Source: a virus. From it: DNA of 42,488 bases. The position numbers and the translations under genes were made by a program. The notes beneath the pieces are model-generated. The model worked only from the letters and a program-made list of their open reading frames with translations, was not told the origin of the DNA and ran no database searches. The stretch is taken from positions 1 through 42,488 of IMG/VR virus record IMGVR_UViG_3300032323_001008. One strand, written 5' to 3'. This document shows, piece after piece, positions 16,647 through 23,467 of this stretch (position 1 is the first letter of the stretch; each line of letters opens with the position of its first letter).

Positions 16647-17354
16647 ATGGAAATTGACAAGCTCACAATCTTCTCCGCAACACAGAAAAAAACACCCGAA
16701 GAGACTTCCCTTTTCAAAAGCATCATGGAATTGAACATGGATGTGGATCTTCATTTCTTTTTGGACAACAAGCTACCTCTCGCGGTGGTATATAACAAGG
16801 CATTGCAACACGCTAGAGATGAAAATCTCAACAATCTACTCCTAATCCATGATGATGTGTGGCTGGAGCATGATCCTCAACCCAAATTGGAGAGATTATT
16901 TGACGAATTTGATGTGGTGGGTGTTGCTGGATGCTCAAAGGCTGAGATCAAGTCCCCTGCTTTGTGGCATTTGATGGGTGGAGGGTTCGGTTCTGGTAAT
17001 CTACATGGATGTGTTCAACATTTAGTTCAAAAATATGGCGTGAATGCTGATGACAGATACCTTTCTAAATCAGTTCCCTCAAATTTTGGCAAATTCCCCC
17101 ATAGAGTGGTCATGATTGATGGAGTATTCATTGCCATGAATCAGAATTACATCCAAAATGGGGATGGATTTGATGAAGAGTGTCCAAGTGGCTTCCATTT
17201 TTATGACTGTGGAATGAGTTTACAGGCGCATTTGGATGGATTCAAGGTTGGAGTTGGTGATATTCTTATCACACACGAATCACCGGGACTTCGGGAATTT
17301 TCTGATGATTGGTTGAGAGGTGAAGAATATTTTCTTTCAAAATATGGACAATGA
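16647..17354 (+). CDS. glycosyltransferase-like protein, GT2/GT-A type
   Basis: The 235-aa product resembles the short GT2-like glycosyltransferases of the PF13712 type. Visible elements are VVYNKAL (about 47-53), an IHDDVW motif in the DxD position (about 67-72), DVVGVAGC (about 90-97), a Gly-rich acceptor loop near 110-118, VVMIDGVFIAMN (about 152-163), and FHFYDCGMSLQAHLDGFKVGV (about 178-198), which is the expected acid/base and acceptor region. Substrate unknown. Located between the leftward pair and gene 41, with its own promoter. Together with the genes at 8117 and 42215 it makes three apparent glycosyltransferases of different types in this window. Confidence 0.78.
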   Translation: MEIDKLTIFSATQKKTPEETSLFKSIMELNMDVDLHFFLDNKLPLAVVYNKALQHARDENLNNLLLIHDDVWLEHDPQPKLERLFDEFDVVGVAGCSKAEIKSPALWHLMGGGFGSGNLHGCVQHLVQKYGVNADDRYLSKSVPSNFGKFPHRVVMIDGVFIAMNQNYIQNGDGFDEECPSGFHFYDCGMSLQAHLDGFKVGVGDILITHESPGLREFSDDWLRGEEYFLSKYGQ

Positions 17355-17643
17355 TTTAGAAAAAATTGAGAAATTCTATTGCAATGCTCCCCTCCCAAAG
17401 ATCAAGATCTATTCTAAGAGTGAAATTGATCAGATGGGGGAATTGAATGGTATCAGTAATCTAAAATTTGATTGTGTTGAATGTGGGAAACGTGCAGATT
17501 TTCATGTTAAAAGATCTAATGATGGATTGCCGAAAGGATATGTTCAAGATGGTTATCGTCAAATCGCATATTGTGAGGAATGTATGCCAGATGATGCTAA
17601 AAAGAGGTGGGCATTCTATTCAGACTTTAGGAATTGGGATTAA
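17344..17643 (+). CDS. small zinc-ribbon protein
   Basis: The 99-aa product carries CVEC near residues 45-48 and CEEC near residues 79-82, a C-x2-C ... C-x2-C arrangement with about 30 residues between the pairs, typical of a zinc ribbon. The segment between them contains basic and Tyr residues that could contact nucleic acid. A role in DNA or RNA binding is inferred. The ATG at 17344 overlaps the end of the glycosyltransferase gene by 11 nt; an in-frame TTG at 17320 is a less likely start. Confidence 0.7.
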   Translation: MDNDLEKIEKFYCNAPLPKIKIYSKSEIDQMGELNGISNLKFDCVECGKRADFHVKRSNDGLPKGYVQDGYRQIAYCEECMPDDAKKRWAFYSDFRNWD

Positions 17644-17647
17644 TTGA

Positions 17648-18964
17648 ATGATAGAAATAGATAATACATTTTTTGAGAGGGTTTTAGCAAAACACGCGAT
17701 CACGGATGCAACATATCTGTCATCCATAGCTGATTATGTCAAACCAGAGTATTTTGAAGACAAAAACATTGCGAAATACTTCAAAATCGTCAACGAATTC
17801 TATGATAAGAGGGGTAAATTACCCACTTTCACGGAAGTTAAGACATATTTGACGACAGATCCCCTCAAAGCGGGATTTAAAAAGCTTCTGGAGAGCTTCA
17901 AAGAGCTTGAAGTGGGCAATAAAGAGGAATTATATGAGAATACTGAGCGATTTCTAAAAGAAAAGGGCTTATATCATGCTATTTTAGAGTCTGCGGAGTC
18001 AATTAGTGAGGGAAAAGGCGACTCTGCGGAGATTGTGGAGGCATTTGAGAAGATTGCGGGTATCAATCTTAATGTTGATAGGGGATTTGAGCTATATGGT
18101 GACTCGGAATTGATGTTTGAGGACATTTTATCCACTGATACGTTCATTTCCAGTGGATGGCCATGGGTTGATGATGCCATTGGGGGTGGTTTTAGGGAAA
18201 GAGGTAAGGCATTATACATGTTTGCGGGACAAGCCAATATTGGTAAGTCAATATTTCTTGGAAATGTCGCTGCAAATATCGCGGCACAAAACAAAACGGT
18301 ATTGGTAATCTCTCTGGAGATGTCTGAAATGCTCTATGCTCAGAGAATTTCATCAAATATTACCAAAATCCCCATGTCATCCTTTAAACATGAGGTTCCA
18401 ACCCTTAGACAAGCCTTAAAGGAGAATAAACAGAAACTTCCCAAGAGTAAAATCTTCATCAAGGAGTTCCCTCCATCCACAATTACTCCAAAACAGCTTG
18501 GAGCATTCATCAAAAAGCTCATTGACTCTGGGGAAACGATTGATGCCATTGTAATTGACTATATCAGCTTGCTTCATAGCACACAGGGGGTCAATTCATA
18601 CGAACGGGGGAAGTATATATGTGAACAAGTGAGGGCGATGTCATATATTTTTGGATGTCCTGTCATATCCGCCGCCCAACTTGGTCGTCAAGTTTATAAT
18701 ACCAACAATCCCGGTATGGAAGGTATCGCTGAGAGTATTTCCGTAGCTCAGACTGCCGATGTCATCTGGTCAATCTTCCAAAGTGAAGAGGATTTAGAAC
18801 TGAAATTGATAAAATTGGGACTGATGAAGAACCGATTTGGTGCTAGGGGTATGATCCAAGCAATGAAAATTGATTATTCCACGCTCACTGTGTATCAAGC
18901 GGATGAAGAATCTGAAATGATGAATGAGGATGAGATTTCCTTGCTGGAATCCCTTGAAAATTAA
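17648..18964 (+). CDS. 41: replicative DNA helicase gp41 (DnaB family)
   Basis: The 438-aa product is the hexameric 5'-3' replicative helicase that, with primase gp61, forms the T4-type primosome. An N-terminal helical domain of about 140 residues is followed by a RecA-like motor with Walker A GQANIGKS at 194-201, the H1a-like VLVISLEMSE, a Walker B IDAIVIDYISLL near 296-307 and an AAQLGRQVY H3/H4 element. T4 gp41 is 475 aa. The acidic C-terminus is similar to that of T4. The loader (59) and primase (61) are further right in the same window. Confidence 0.95.
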   Translation: MIEIDNTFFERVLAKHAITDATYLSSIADYVKPEYFEDKNIAKYFKIVNEFYDKRGKLPTFTEVKTYLTTDPLKAGFKKLLESFKELEVGNKEELYENTERFLKEKGLYHAILESAESISEGKGDSAEIVEAFEKIAGINLNVDRGFELYGDSELMFEDILSTDTFISSGWPWVDDAIGGGFRERGKALYMFAGQANIGKSIFLGNVAANIAAQNKTVLVISLEMSEMLYAQRISSNITKIPMSSFKHEVPTLRQALKENKQKLPKSKIFIKEFPPSTITPKQLGAFIKKLIDSGETIDAIVIDYISLLHSTQGVNSYERGKYICEQVRAMSYIFGCPVISAAQLGRQVYNTNNPGMEGIAESISVAQTADVIWSIFQSEEDLELKLIKLGLMKNRFGARGMIQAMKIDYSTLTVYQADEESEMMNEDEISLLESLEN

Positions 18965-18967
18965 ATA
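18961..18967 (+). promoter_or_regulatory. TAAATA box before the ART-like gene
   Basis: TTAAATA, of which TAA is the stop codon of gene 41, ends 6 nt before the ATG at 18974. A TTGCTG at 18941-18946 is a possible -35 at 15 nt spacing. Confidence 0.45.
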
Positions 18968-18973
18968 ATTATG

Positions 18974-19948
18974 ATGTTGAATAAAGATATTTTAGAATTG
19001 GAGAACATTTATTATCAGATTATGTGTGAAAATACGAATCTAATACAAGAAATGTTCGTAATTGGTGACTCTTATAATTGTTATTTCATTGCATATAAGG
19101 ATAAGATTTGGAAAATTGATCTGAAAATTGAAAACACCTCGGAAGTAGTCAAGAATAGCATTGAACGAACACTGAATTATCAAATTACCGGAGATGAGCC
19201 GAATTTTATGACAATCGTGTTCAACATTACAAATAATAACAAAGGAAATGATGAGATGCTATTTGGTATGTTGTATCAAGGTAAGATGACGATTCTTGAT
19301 GAGTATTTCAACATGATCAAAGATCCCCAACACTCAGTTCTTTTCAAGAAAGTGTATAGAGAATTGAATGCTGATGAATTTGAGCTTCAATCTAGCGGAT
19401 TGGGCATCTCCAAGAAAGAAAAACACACCAATAAACGGAGAATTGCTGATACGATTTTCTATCATGGAACATCATCTGATAAATTGAAAGATATTATCAG
19501 TCGTGGGTTAGATAAAGACATTATTAATCAGAATTATCCAAAGGAATTACAAAGTATTCTCAAAGGTAAGACATTCATTACCTCAAATTTCCGATATGCG
19601 TTCACACATGCTGTCCAAAATGCTAAAATGACGGGAGCATATCCATTGGTGGTTTCTTTTAGGGTCAGATTTGAGGATTTATTGCAACCGGACTATGATG
19701 TGAGGAGAAATACTCCAAATGATCAAAAGGCATTGAAAGTTAGTCGTGAGATGGGAATATATGGTTACAGTGGGAAGATTCTTCCAAATGATTTTGAATT
19801 AATTTTCATCTCTCCGAAGAAAATGTTTAGTGTTGATGGCTATTCATCGGAAGACATTATGGAAATGGGGGCAAGTTCCGTGTATTATCAGATGAATACA
19901 CAACAATTCAGTGTGGATGATCTGATTAACTGGTATTCTCCCAAATGA
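18974..19948 (+). CDS. probable ADP-ribosyltransferase-fold protein
   Basis: The 324-aa product has an N-terminal half of unknown type and a C-terminal half (from about residue 158) with a FYHGTS motif (H at 164), a DIISRGL helix end, TFITSNFRYAFTHAV, and a VVSFRVRFEDLLQPDYDV strand. The order FYHGTS - I/L..GL - T....A..A resembles the H-Y-E branch of the ADP-ribosyltransferase superfamily (PARP/Tpt1/diphtheria-toxin-like). The third catalytic residue could be the Glu in FED, but I cannot confirm this. T4 ADP-ribosyltransferases (Alt, ModA, ModB) are of the R-S-E type, so this would be a different enzyme. The ATG at 18974 is preferred over 18971 because the TAAATA box then lies 6 nt upstream. 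Confidence 0.55.
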   Translation: MLNKDILELENIYYQIMCENTNLIQEMFVIGDSYNCYFIAYKDKIWKIDLKIENTSEVVKNSIERTLNYQITGDEPNFMTIVFNITNNNKGNDEMLFGMLYQGKMTILDEYFNMIKDPQHSVLFKKVYRELNADEFELQSSGLGISKKEKHTNKRRIADTIFYHGTSSDKLKDIISRGLDKDIINQNYPKELQSILKGKTFITSNFRYAFTHAVQNAKMTGAYPLVVSFRVRFEDLLQPDYDVRRNTPNDQKALKVSREMGIYGYSGKILPNDFELIFISPKKMFSVDGYSSEDIMEMGASSVYYQMNTQQFSVDDLINWYSPK

Positions 19949-19949
19949 C

Positions 19950-19977
19950 TTGACATCATAACAAATCGTGGTAATTT
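19950..19977 (+). promoter_or_regulatory. promoter for the 70-aa gene
   Basis: TTGACA (19950-19955), 16 nt, TAATTT (19972-19977), then 5 nt to the ATG at 19983. It fills the whole gap after the ART-like gene. Confidence 0.65.
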
Positions 19978-19982
19978 GATTT

Positions 19983-20195
19983 ATGAAATTGTTTAGATAT
20001 GATTATGAGCTAGATTCCGATGGGTATTCGTCAGAACGAGTCGTGAAAGATCAAATTTATGGGTGGTGTGCTGTAAATACCGATACGGGGGAAGTGGACT
20101 TGGAAGATTTTAGACAATTTGACGATGAGCTTGAGGAATTGACGAATGGCTGGGAATGGAAAAAATTTAATTTAACATTATCCGAAGACCCTTGA
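19983..20195 (+). CDS. unknown acidic 70-aa protein
   Basis: The 70-aa product is acidic and Tyr/Trp-rich, probably beta-rich at the N-terminus, with a tail rich in Glu and Asp. It could be a small inhibitor or protein mimic of nucleic acid, but nothing is diagnostic. Its own promoter and single-gene unit, between the ART-like and DHH-like genes, suggest early expression of an accessory factor. Confidence 0.65.
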   Translation: MKLFRYDYELDSDGYSSERVVKDQIYGWCAVNTDTGEVDLEDFRQFDDELEELTNGWEWKKFNLTLSEDP

Positions 20196-20219
20196 CAAAT
20201 GAATAAAAATGAGTAATTA
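20192..20219 (+). promoter_or_regulatory. promoter for the DHH-like gene
   Basis: TTGACA (20192-20197, overlapping the upstream stop), 16 nt, TAATTA (20214-20219), then 5 nt to the ATG at 20225. Confidence 0.65.
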
Positions 20220-20224
20220 TTTCA

Positions 20225-21079
20225 ATGTCAAAGATTTTCACATGGGCTAATTCCGATCTTGATGGAGTAGGTTCCACCATTCTGTTGGGAAATATGTTTT
20301 CCAATTTTGAGTATCGGAATATCTTCTTTGGGGATTTCCAAGAAGCATTTACGGAATGGTGGGAGAATTGTGGGGATGATTATGATAAGGTGTTTGTAGT
20401 CGGTATGCCCTTGGATCAGACGATGGTGAATAAATTGGACGATTACAAGATCATTTTCGTATCAGACATGAAAGAACGACCCAATGTGTTTGATTCAACG
20501 CTCATTCAAGAGGAAAATACATCATGCACGAAGCTTCTCTATCAGAAATTCAAAGATAAGATCGATTTTCCCGTAAATCTCAAGAAATTGTTCGTATATG
20601 TAGATGATTACAATTCTTATGAGGTGAAACATGACGAGACACTGTATCTCAATGCCCTTTATCGTAAATCGGGGGGTTCCCGCTTTCAGAAATTCGTGAA
20701 TCGCTTCTGGAAAGGTTTTGATGGCTTTACCGAATCGGAAAAACAAAAAGCTGATAAATTTTTTGATGAATGGGACGAGGAAGTGGGTAATCTTGAGTTA
20801 TATCAAGGAGAATTTAAAGGATTTAAGGTTCTTTCCACATTTTCCAAGTTCTCTGTCAATGAAATTGCCCATACTCTACTTGACAATCATGAAGTTGATG
20901 TTGTAATCGTTGTGAATCCTGAAACAAAGTTCGTATCGTTCCGAAAGGCTAAAGATTCCAAGGCATCCGCTCAAATGATGGCTGAAAAGCTATGTGATGG
21001 GGGTGGTAGTGAATTTGCAGCGGGTGGAAAAATTACACAAAAATTTATGGAGTTCACTCAAACGCTTTTAGAATTGTAA
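20225..21079 (+). CDS. DHH/DHHA1-type phosphoesterase, apparently degenerate
   Basis: The 284-aa product has the outline of a DHH-DHHA1 phosphoesterase (NrnA, RecJ, GdpP group). Motif I is SDLDGVGST near residues 10-18, keeping two Asp. A C-terminal GGGSEFAAGG near 259-268 matches the DHHA1 GGGHxxAAG loop that binds the substrate. Motif III, normally DHH, is replaced by SDMKE near 80-84, and the GGGH His is Ser. A VYVDDYNSYE segment near 126-135 may be motif IV. Loss of the motif III and GGGH histidines suggests altered metal use, altered substrate or loss of catalysis with retained binding. Substrates in the family include nanoRNA, pAp and cyclic dinucleotides; which applies is unknown. It has its own promoter. 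Confidence 0.68.
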   Translation: MSKIFTWANSDLDGVGSTILLGNMFSNFEYRNIFFGDFQEAFTEWWENCGDDYDKVFVVGMPLDQTMVNKLDDYKIIFVSDMKERPNVFDSTLIQEENTSCTKLLYQKFKDKIDFPVNLKKLFVYVDDYNSYEVKHDETLYLNALYRKSGGSRFQKFVNRFWKGFDGFTESEKQKADKFFDEWDEEVGNLELYQGEFKGFKVLSTFSKFSVNEIAHTLLDNHEVDVVIVVNPETKFVSFRKAKDSKASAQMMAEKLCDGGGSEFAAGGKITQKFMEFTQTLLEL

Positions 21080-21080
21080 T

Positions 21081-21362
21081 ATGTCATTTGATCCATCCGC
21101 AGAAATTATTGAAGAGGAGGTGTCTCACCTTTTCCTTTGCTATTGTAGCTTCGTCAATAACATCAAGGGTAAAAAATTATCCATTCAGAATGTTTTTGTG
21201 GAGACACTTAAAGACGAAAAGCTGAAAAATATTGTGAAAATGATTCTGTCTCTTGACAATGACCAAGAGCTTGTTAGGATGTTCCTAGATTTTGATCCTT
21301 CCATCGCGAAATCTAAAAGCGTTTCACAATTCATAAAGGAAGATAATAAAAAGAAGAAGTGA
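21081..21362 (+). CDS. 33: probable late-transcription coactivator gp33
   Basis: The 93-aa product is mostly helical and acidic to the middle, with a basic tail ending in four Lys. In T4 the order 33-59-32 is fixed, and this gene lies directly before the 59- and 32-like genes, overlapping 59 by 4 nt. T4 gp33 (112 aa) bridges the RNA polymerase beta flap and the gp45 clamp at late promoters. The assignment depends on order, size and helical character; the usual clamp-binding C-terminal motif is not obvious, although VSQFIKED is a loose candidate. gp55 and gp45 are also present. Confidence 0.62.
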   Translation: MSFDPSAEIIEEEVSHLFLCYCSFVNNIKGKKLSIQNVFVETLKDEKLKNIVKMILSLDNDQELVRMFLDFDPSIAKSKSVSQFIKEDNKKKK

Positions 21363-22045
21363 TATCAAAGGGTCAACAACACATCTACAATAGTCATCTG
21401 GCGATTTCTAGGAAAGTCCAGAATAAGGCTTTCAAATTGAGAAAGCAATGGGATGATTTGGGAGAAGAGAAGGAACAAATCCTTACAAGGCTTGAGAGAT
21501 TCTTCAATTCATATCCCCACATTGATGTGGATGACTTTTTCATTGCTCCTCATAAGATTTGGGAAGATGAAAGTCATTTCCCTCTGGAATTTTATCTCAC
21601 TCAACGGGCAATCAAGGCATATACCCAATATATCAAGCAAATTGAGATTGAAGATCCCGATTCTGAACAGTCCATGGATCGTTTGAAGAAAGGTTTTAAA
21701 TTTTTATATGAATTTTGTAAAGAAAAGGGGTTGACTTTTGAGAATTATGAGGTATATCTTGAGGGTAACTTACCTTGCTGGACGGAACATCTGAAAAATC
21801 ACAAGATTAACTTTTACATGTTGCATTCCTTAGGGATTAAAGTAAATAAGGTGGAAAAAAGGATACTGGACTTTATGTTCGGGGACTTCTACAAGAGCCA
21901 CCAGACGACTAAGAATAAATATTATGCTTCCAAGAAGATGAAAGTCTTTGCAGATAAAGCAACAACAGAAATAAACAAAAAATTTCCAATAGGAAAAACA
22001 AAACAACAAACAGAAACACAAATAAACAACAAAACAAACAAATGA
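21359..22045 (+). CDS. 59: gp59-like loader of the gp41 helicase
   Basis: The 228-aa product is basic and helical and lies between the 33- and 32-like genes, as gene 59 does in T4 (217 aa). gp59 loads gp41 on gp32-coated forks. The pattern fits: an N-terminal helix with a YNSHLAI stretch, an HIDVDDFFIAPHKIW segment where T4 has its LALIFISNL strand, then FYLTQRAIKAYTQYIKQI where T4 has FYREYIGRLKQI. It starts with GTG in a GTGA overlap with 33 and ends in an ATGA overlap with 32. The last 25 residues are low-complexity Lys, Thr, Gln and Asn, coded by an A/C-rich tract that also forms the leader of gene 32. Confidence 0.78.
   Translation: MISKGQQHIYNSHLAISRKVQNKAFKLRKQWDDLGEEKEQILTRLERFFNSYPHIDVDDFFIAPHKIWEDESHFPLEFYLTQRAIKAYTQYIKQIEIEDPDSEQSMDRLKKGFKFLYEFCKEKGLTFENYEVYLEGNLPCWTEHLKNHKINFYMLHSLGIKVNKVEKRILDFMFGDFYKSHQTTKNKYYASKKMKVFADKATTEINKKFPIGKTKQQTETQINNKTNK
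21990..22041 (+). promoter_or_regulatory. A/C-rich unstructured leader of gene 32
   Basis: This 52-base stretch is almost only A and C, with CAA- and AAAC-type repeats and one T, directly before the gene 32 ATG. It cannot fold well. T4 gene 32 is autoregulated by gp32 binding to an unstructured, A/U-rich leader; this region is a natural candidate for the same job. It also codes the end of gp59. Confidence 0.4.
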
Positions 22046-22944
22046 GTAAACCTAAATTCGACAAAAGCATGTTCAGTAAGATCAAAGATGTTCTGGACAA
22101 AACCAAGGGCGGTGGAAATTCGCAATATGAGAATATTATGAAATTTGAGGCGGGAAATACATACACGCTTCGTCTCCTACCACTGACAGAAGAAGGAAAA
22201 GATCCCCTTTTCCACTATTATGTTCACCAATGGACGAGTCCGGTGACTGGTAAATTTGCCAGTGCATTATCCCTCCAAACATTTGGAGATCGTGATCCCA
22301 TTGCGGAGTATCGCTGGAAGCAATTCAAGGCATGGAAGGATGCAAATCCCACCACCGAGAACAAGGAATATAATGGACACATCAATCAAAAGGAACAATG
22401 GCTTATCAATGTTCTTGTGATTGATAATCCCAAGAATCCTGAAATGAATGGAGAAGTCAAGATTCTTCGCATGGGACCACAACTCAAAGCCATCATTGAT
22501 GATGCAACTGAGGGTGAGAAGTCCGAAGAACTTGGATGGGATGTATTTGATCCTACGGCTGGCTATGATTTCAAGATCGTTGCCAAGAAAAAGGGTGATT
22601 ATACTTCATTTGAGACATCTTTCTTCTCCACCAAGACGAAGACGAATAAGAAGATTGATGAGGATGAAGTTGAGGAGATCTATGAGAAGCTTCATGATCT
22701 CACCGCAGTTGAGACTGTTCGCACCTATGATGAACTCAAGGATATCCTCGAAGAACATTTTGGTGGTGTGGAAGAGGAAAAGGAAGAACGCAAACCCTTG
22801 GGAACGGTTAAGAAAGATTCCAAGAAGTCTAAAGAGGATGATATTCGTTCCACGAAGGACTTTGAAGAAGATGAAATTCCGATGGAGCATTCCTCCGATA
22901 CCACGGATGAAGATATTGATGAACTCCTCGCTGGTCTTGACTAA
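22042..22944 (+). CDS. 32: single-stranded DNA-binding protein gp32
   Basis: The 300-aa product is the T4-type ssDNA-binding protein (T4: 301 aa) that coats replication and recombination intermediates and recruits gp59, UvsY and the polymerase. Its parts are a basic N-terminal cooperativity region, an OB-fold core with YTLRLLPL and HYYVHQWTS, and an acidic C-terminal tail ending in DEDIDELLAGLD, which resembles the T4 ending DLDDLLNDL. The protein has no Cys at all, so the zinc site of T4 gp32 (His64, Cys77, Cys87, Cys90) is absent. Strong codon regularity fits high expression. The start lies in an ATGA overlap with 59. Confidence 0.93.
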   Translation: MSKPKFDKSMFSKIKDVLDKTKGGGNSQYENIMKFEAGNTYTLRLLPLTEEGKDPLFHYYVHQWTSPVTGKFASALSLQTFGDRDPIAEYRWKQFKAWKDANPTTENKEYNGHINQKEQWLINVLVIDNPKNPEMNGEVKILRMGPQLKAIIDDATEGEKSEELGWDVFDPTAGYDFKIVAKKKGDYTSFETSFFSTKTKTNKKIDEDEVEEIYEKLHDLTAVETVRTYDELKDILEEHFGGVEEEKEERKPLGTVKKDSKKSKEDDIRSTKDFEEDEIPMEHSSDTTDEDIDELLAGLD

Positions 22945-22964
22945 TTGATGAGAGAGATTAAATC
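22937..22964 (+). promoter_or_regulatory. promoter for the 22970 gene
   Basis: TTGACT (22937-22942), 16 nt, TAAATC (22959-22964), then 5 nt to the ATG at 22970. The -35 is inside the end of gene 32. Confidence 0.6.
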
Positions 22965-22969
22965 ATAAT

Positions 22970-23467
22970 ATGCAAGAGATCCCCGAAGAAATTCAAGCGA
23001 TGGCTTTCCTCATTGGTCAATCAAATCAGATTGATTCAATGATGACAGAGAGAAACAAGGAACTCGTCACGGACAGTTCAACCATTAAAAAGGGTCTTGA
23101 TGAATATATGAGGATGTCTCGCGGACAACACCCACAGGCCATACAACAGCCTGTGGGTGTTCCTGCTCCCGCTATTGGAGAACCATACAATCCAGCAGTT
23201 CATAATCAATATATTAACGATCAATTCCCTCCGGTTCAACCCATTCAGGCTCCCATGCCTCAATATTACCCCCCTCAATCCCAAAAGGATGAGAATCAAC
23301 TTGAATTTAATCTTACTCCCAATCAGGGAGACATTATTATTAATTTACTAAAAGAGATTTCCACGAAGTTGACAAAACAAAACAATCTGCTAACATCATT
23401 TAATGAGAAAAATTCACCTAAAGAGGACAGAGTTCCAGTCCTTACTCAAAAGTCTGGGAAAAATTAG
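22970..23467 (+). CDS. Pro/Gln-rich protein of unknown function
   Basis: The 165-aa product has a helical N-terminus, a low-complexity middle (about residues 54-105) rich in Pro, Gln, Tyr and Asn, and a C-terminal helix followed by a charged tail. It looks intrinsically disordered in the middle, as in linkers or assembly proteins. No family recognised. It has its own promoter, a 13-bp perfect hairpin in the coding region, and its last 65 bases overlap the start of gene 45 in another frame. The overlap is real in both frames, because gene 45 has its own promoter and a well-conserved start. Confidence 0.72.
   Translation: MQEIPEEIQAMAFLIGQSNQIDSMMTERNKELVTDSSTIKKGLDEYMRMSRGQHPQAIQQPVGVPAPAIGEPYNPAVHNQYINDQFPPVQPIQAPMPQYYPPQSQKDENQLEFNLTPNQGDIIINLLKEISTKLTKQNNLLTSFNEKNSPKEDRVPVLTQKSGKN
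23127..23161 (+). repeat. perfect 13-bp inverted repeat inside the 22970 gene
   Basis: AACACCCACAGGC (23127-23139) and its exact complement (23149-23161) flank a 9-nt loop. Eight of the 13 pairs are G-C. No T-tract follows on either strand, so it is not a normal intrinsic terminator. It is mid-gene, about 240 nt upstream of the clamp gene. Confidence 0.85.
23369..23396 (+). promoter_or_regulatory. promoter for clamp gene 45
   Basis: TTGACA (23369-23374), 16 nt, TAACAT (23391-23396), then 6 nt to the ATG at 23403. It lies in the coding region of the upstream gene and supports the overlapping start. Confidence 0.68.

Noticed and set aside
23403-23467. Treating the 65-nt overlap of the 22970 gene and gene 45 as an annotation error
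   Set aside because: Gene 45 has a TTGACA-N16-TAACAT promoter ending 6 nt before its ATG and a typical clamp start, and the upstream frame is clean to its stop, so both are kept.
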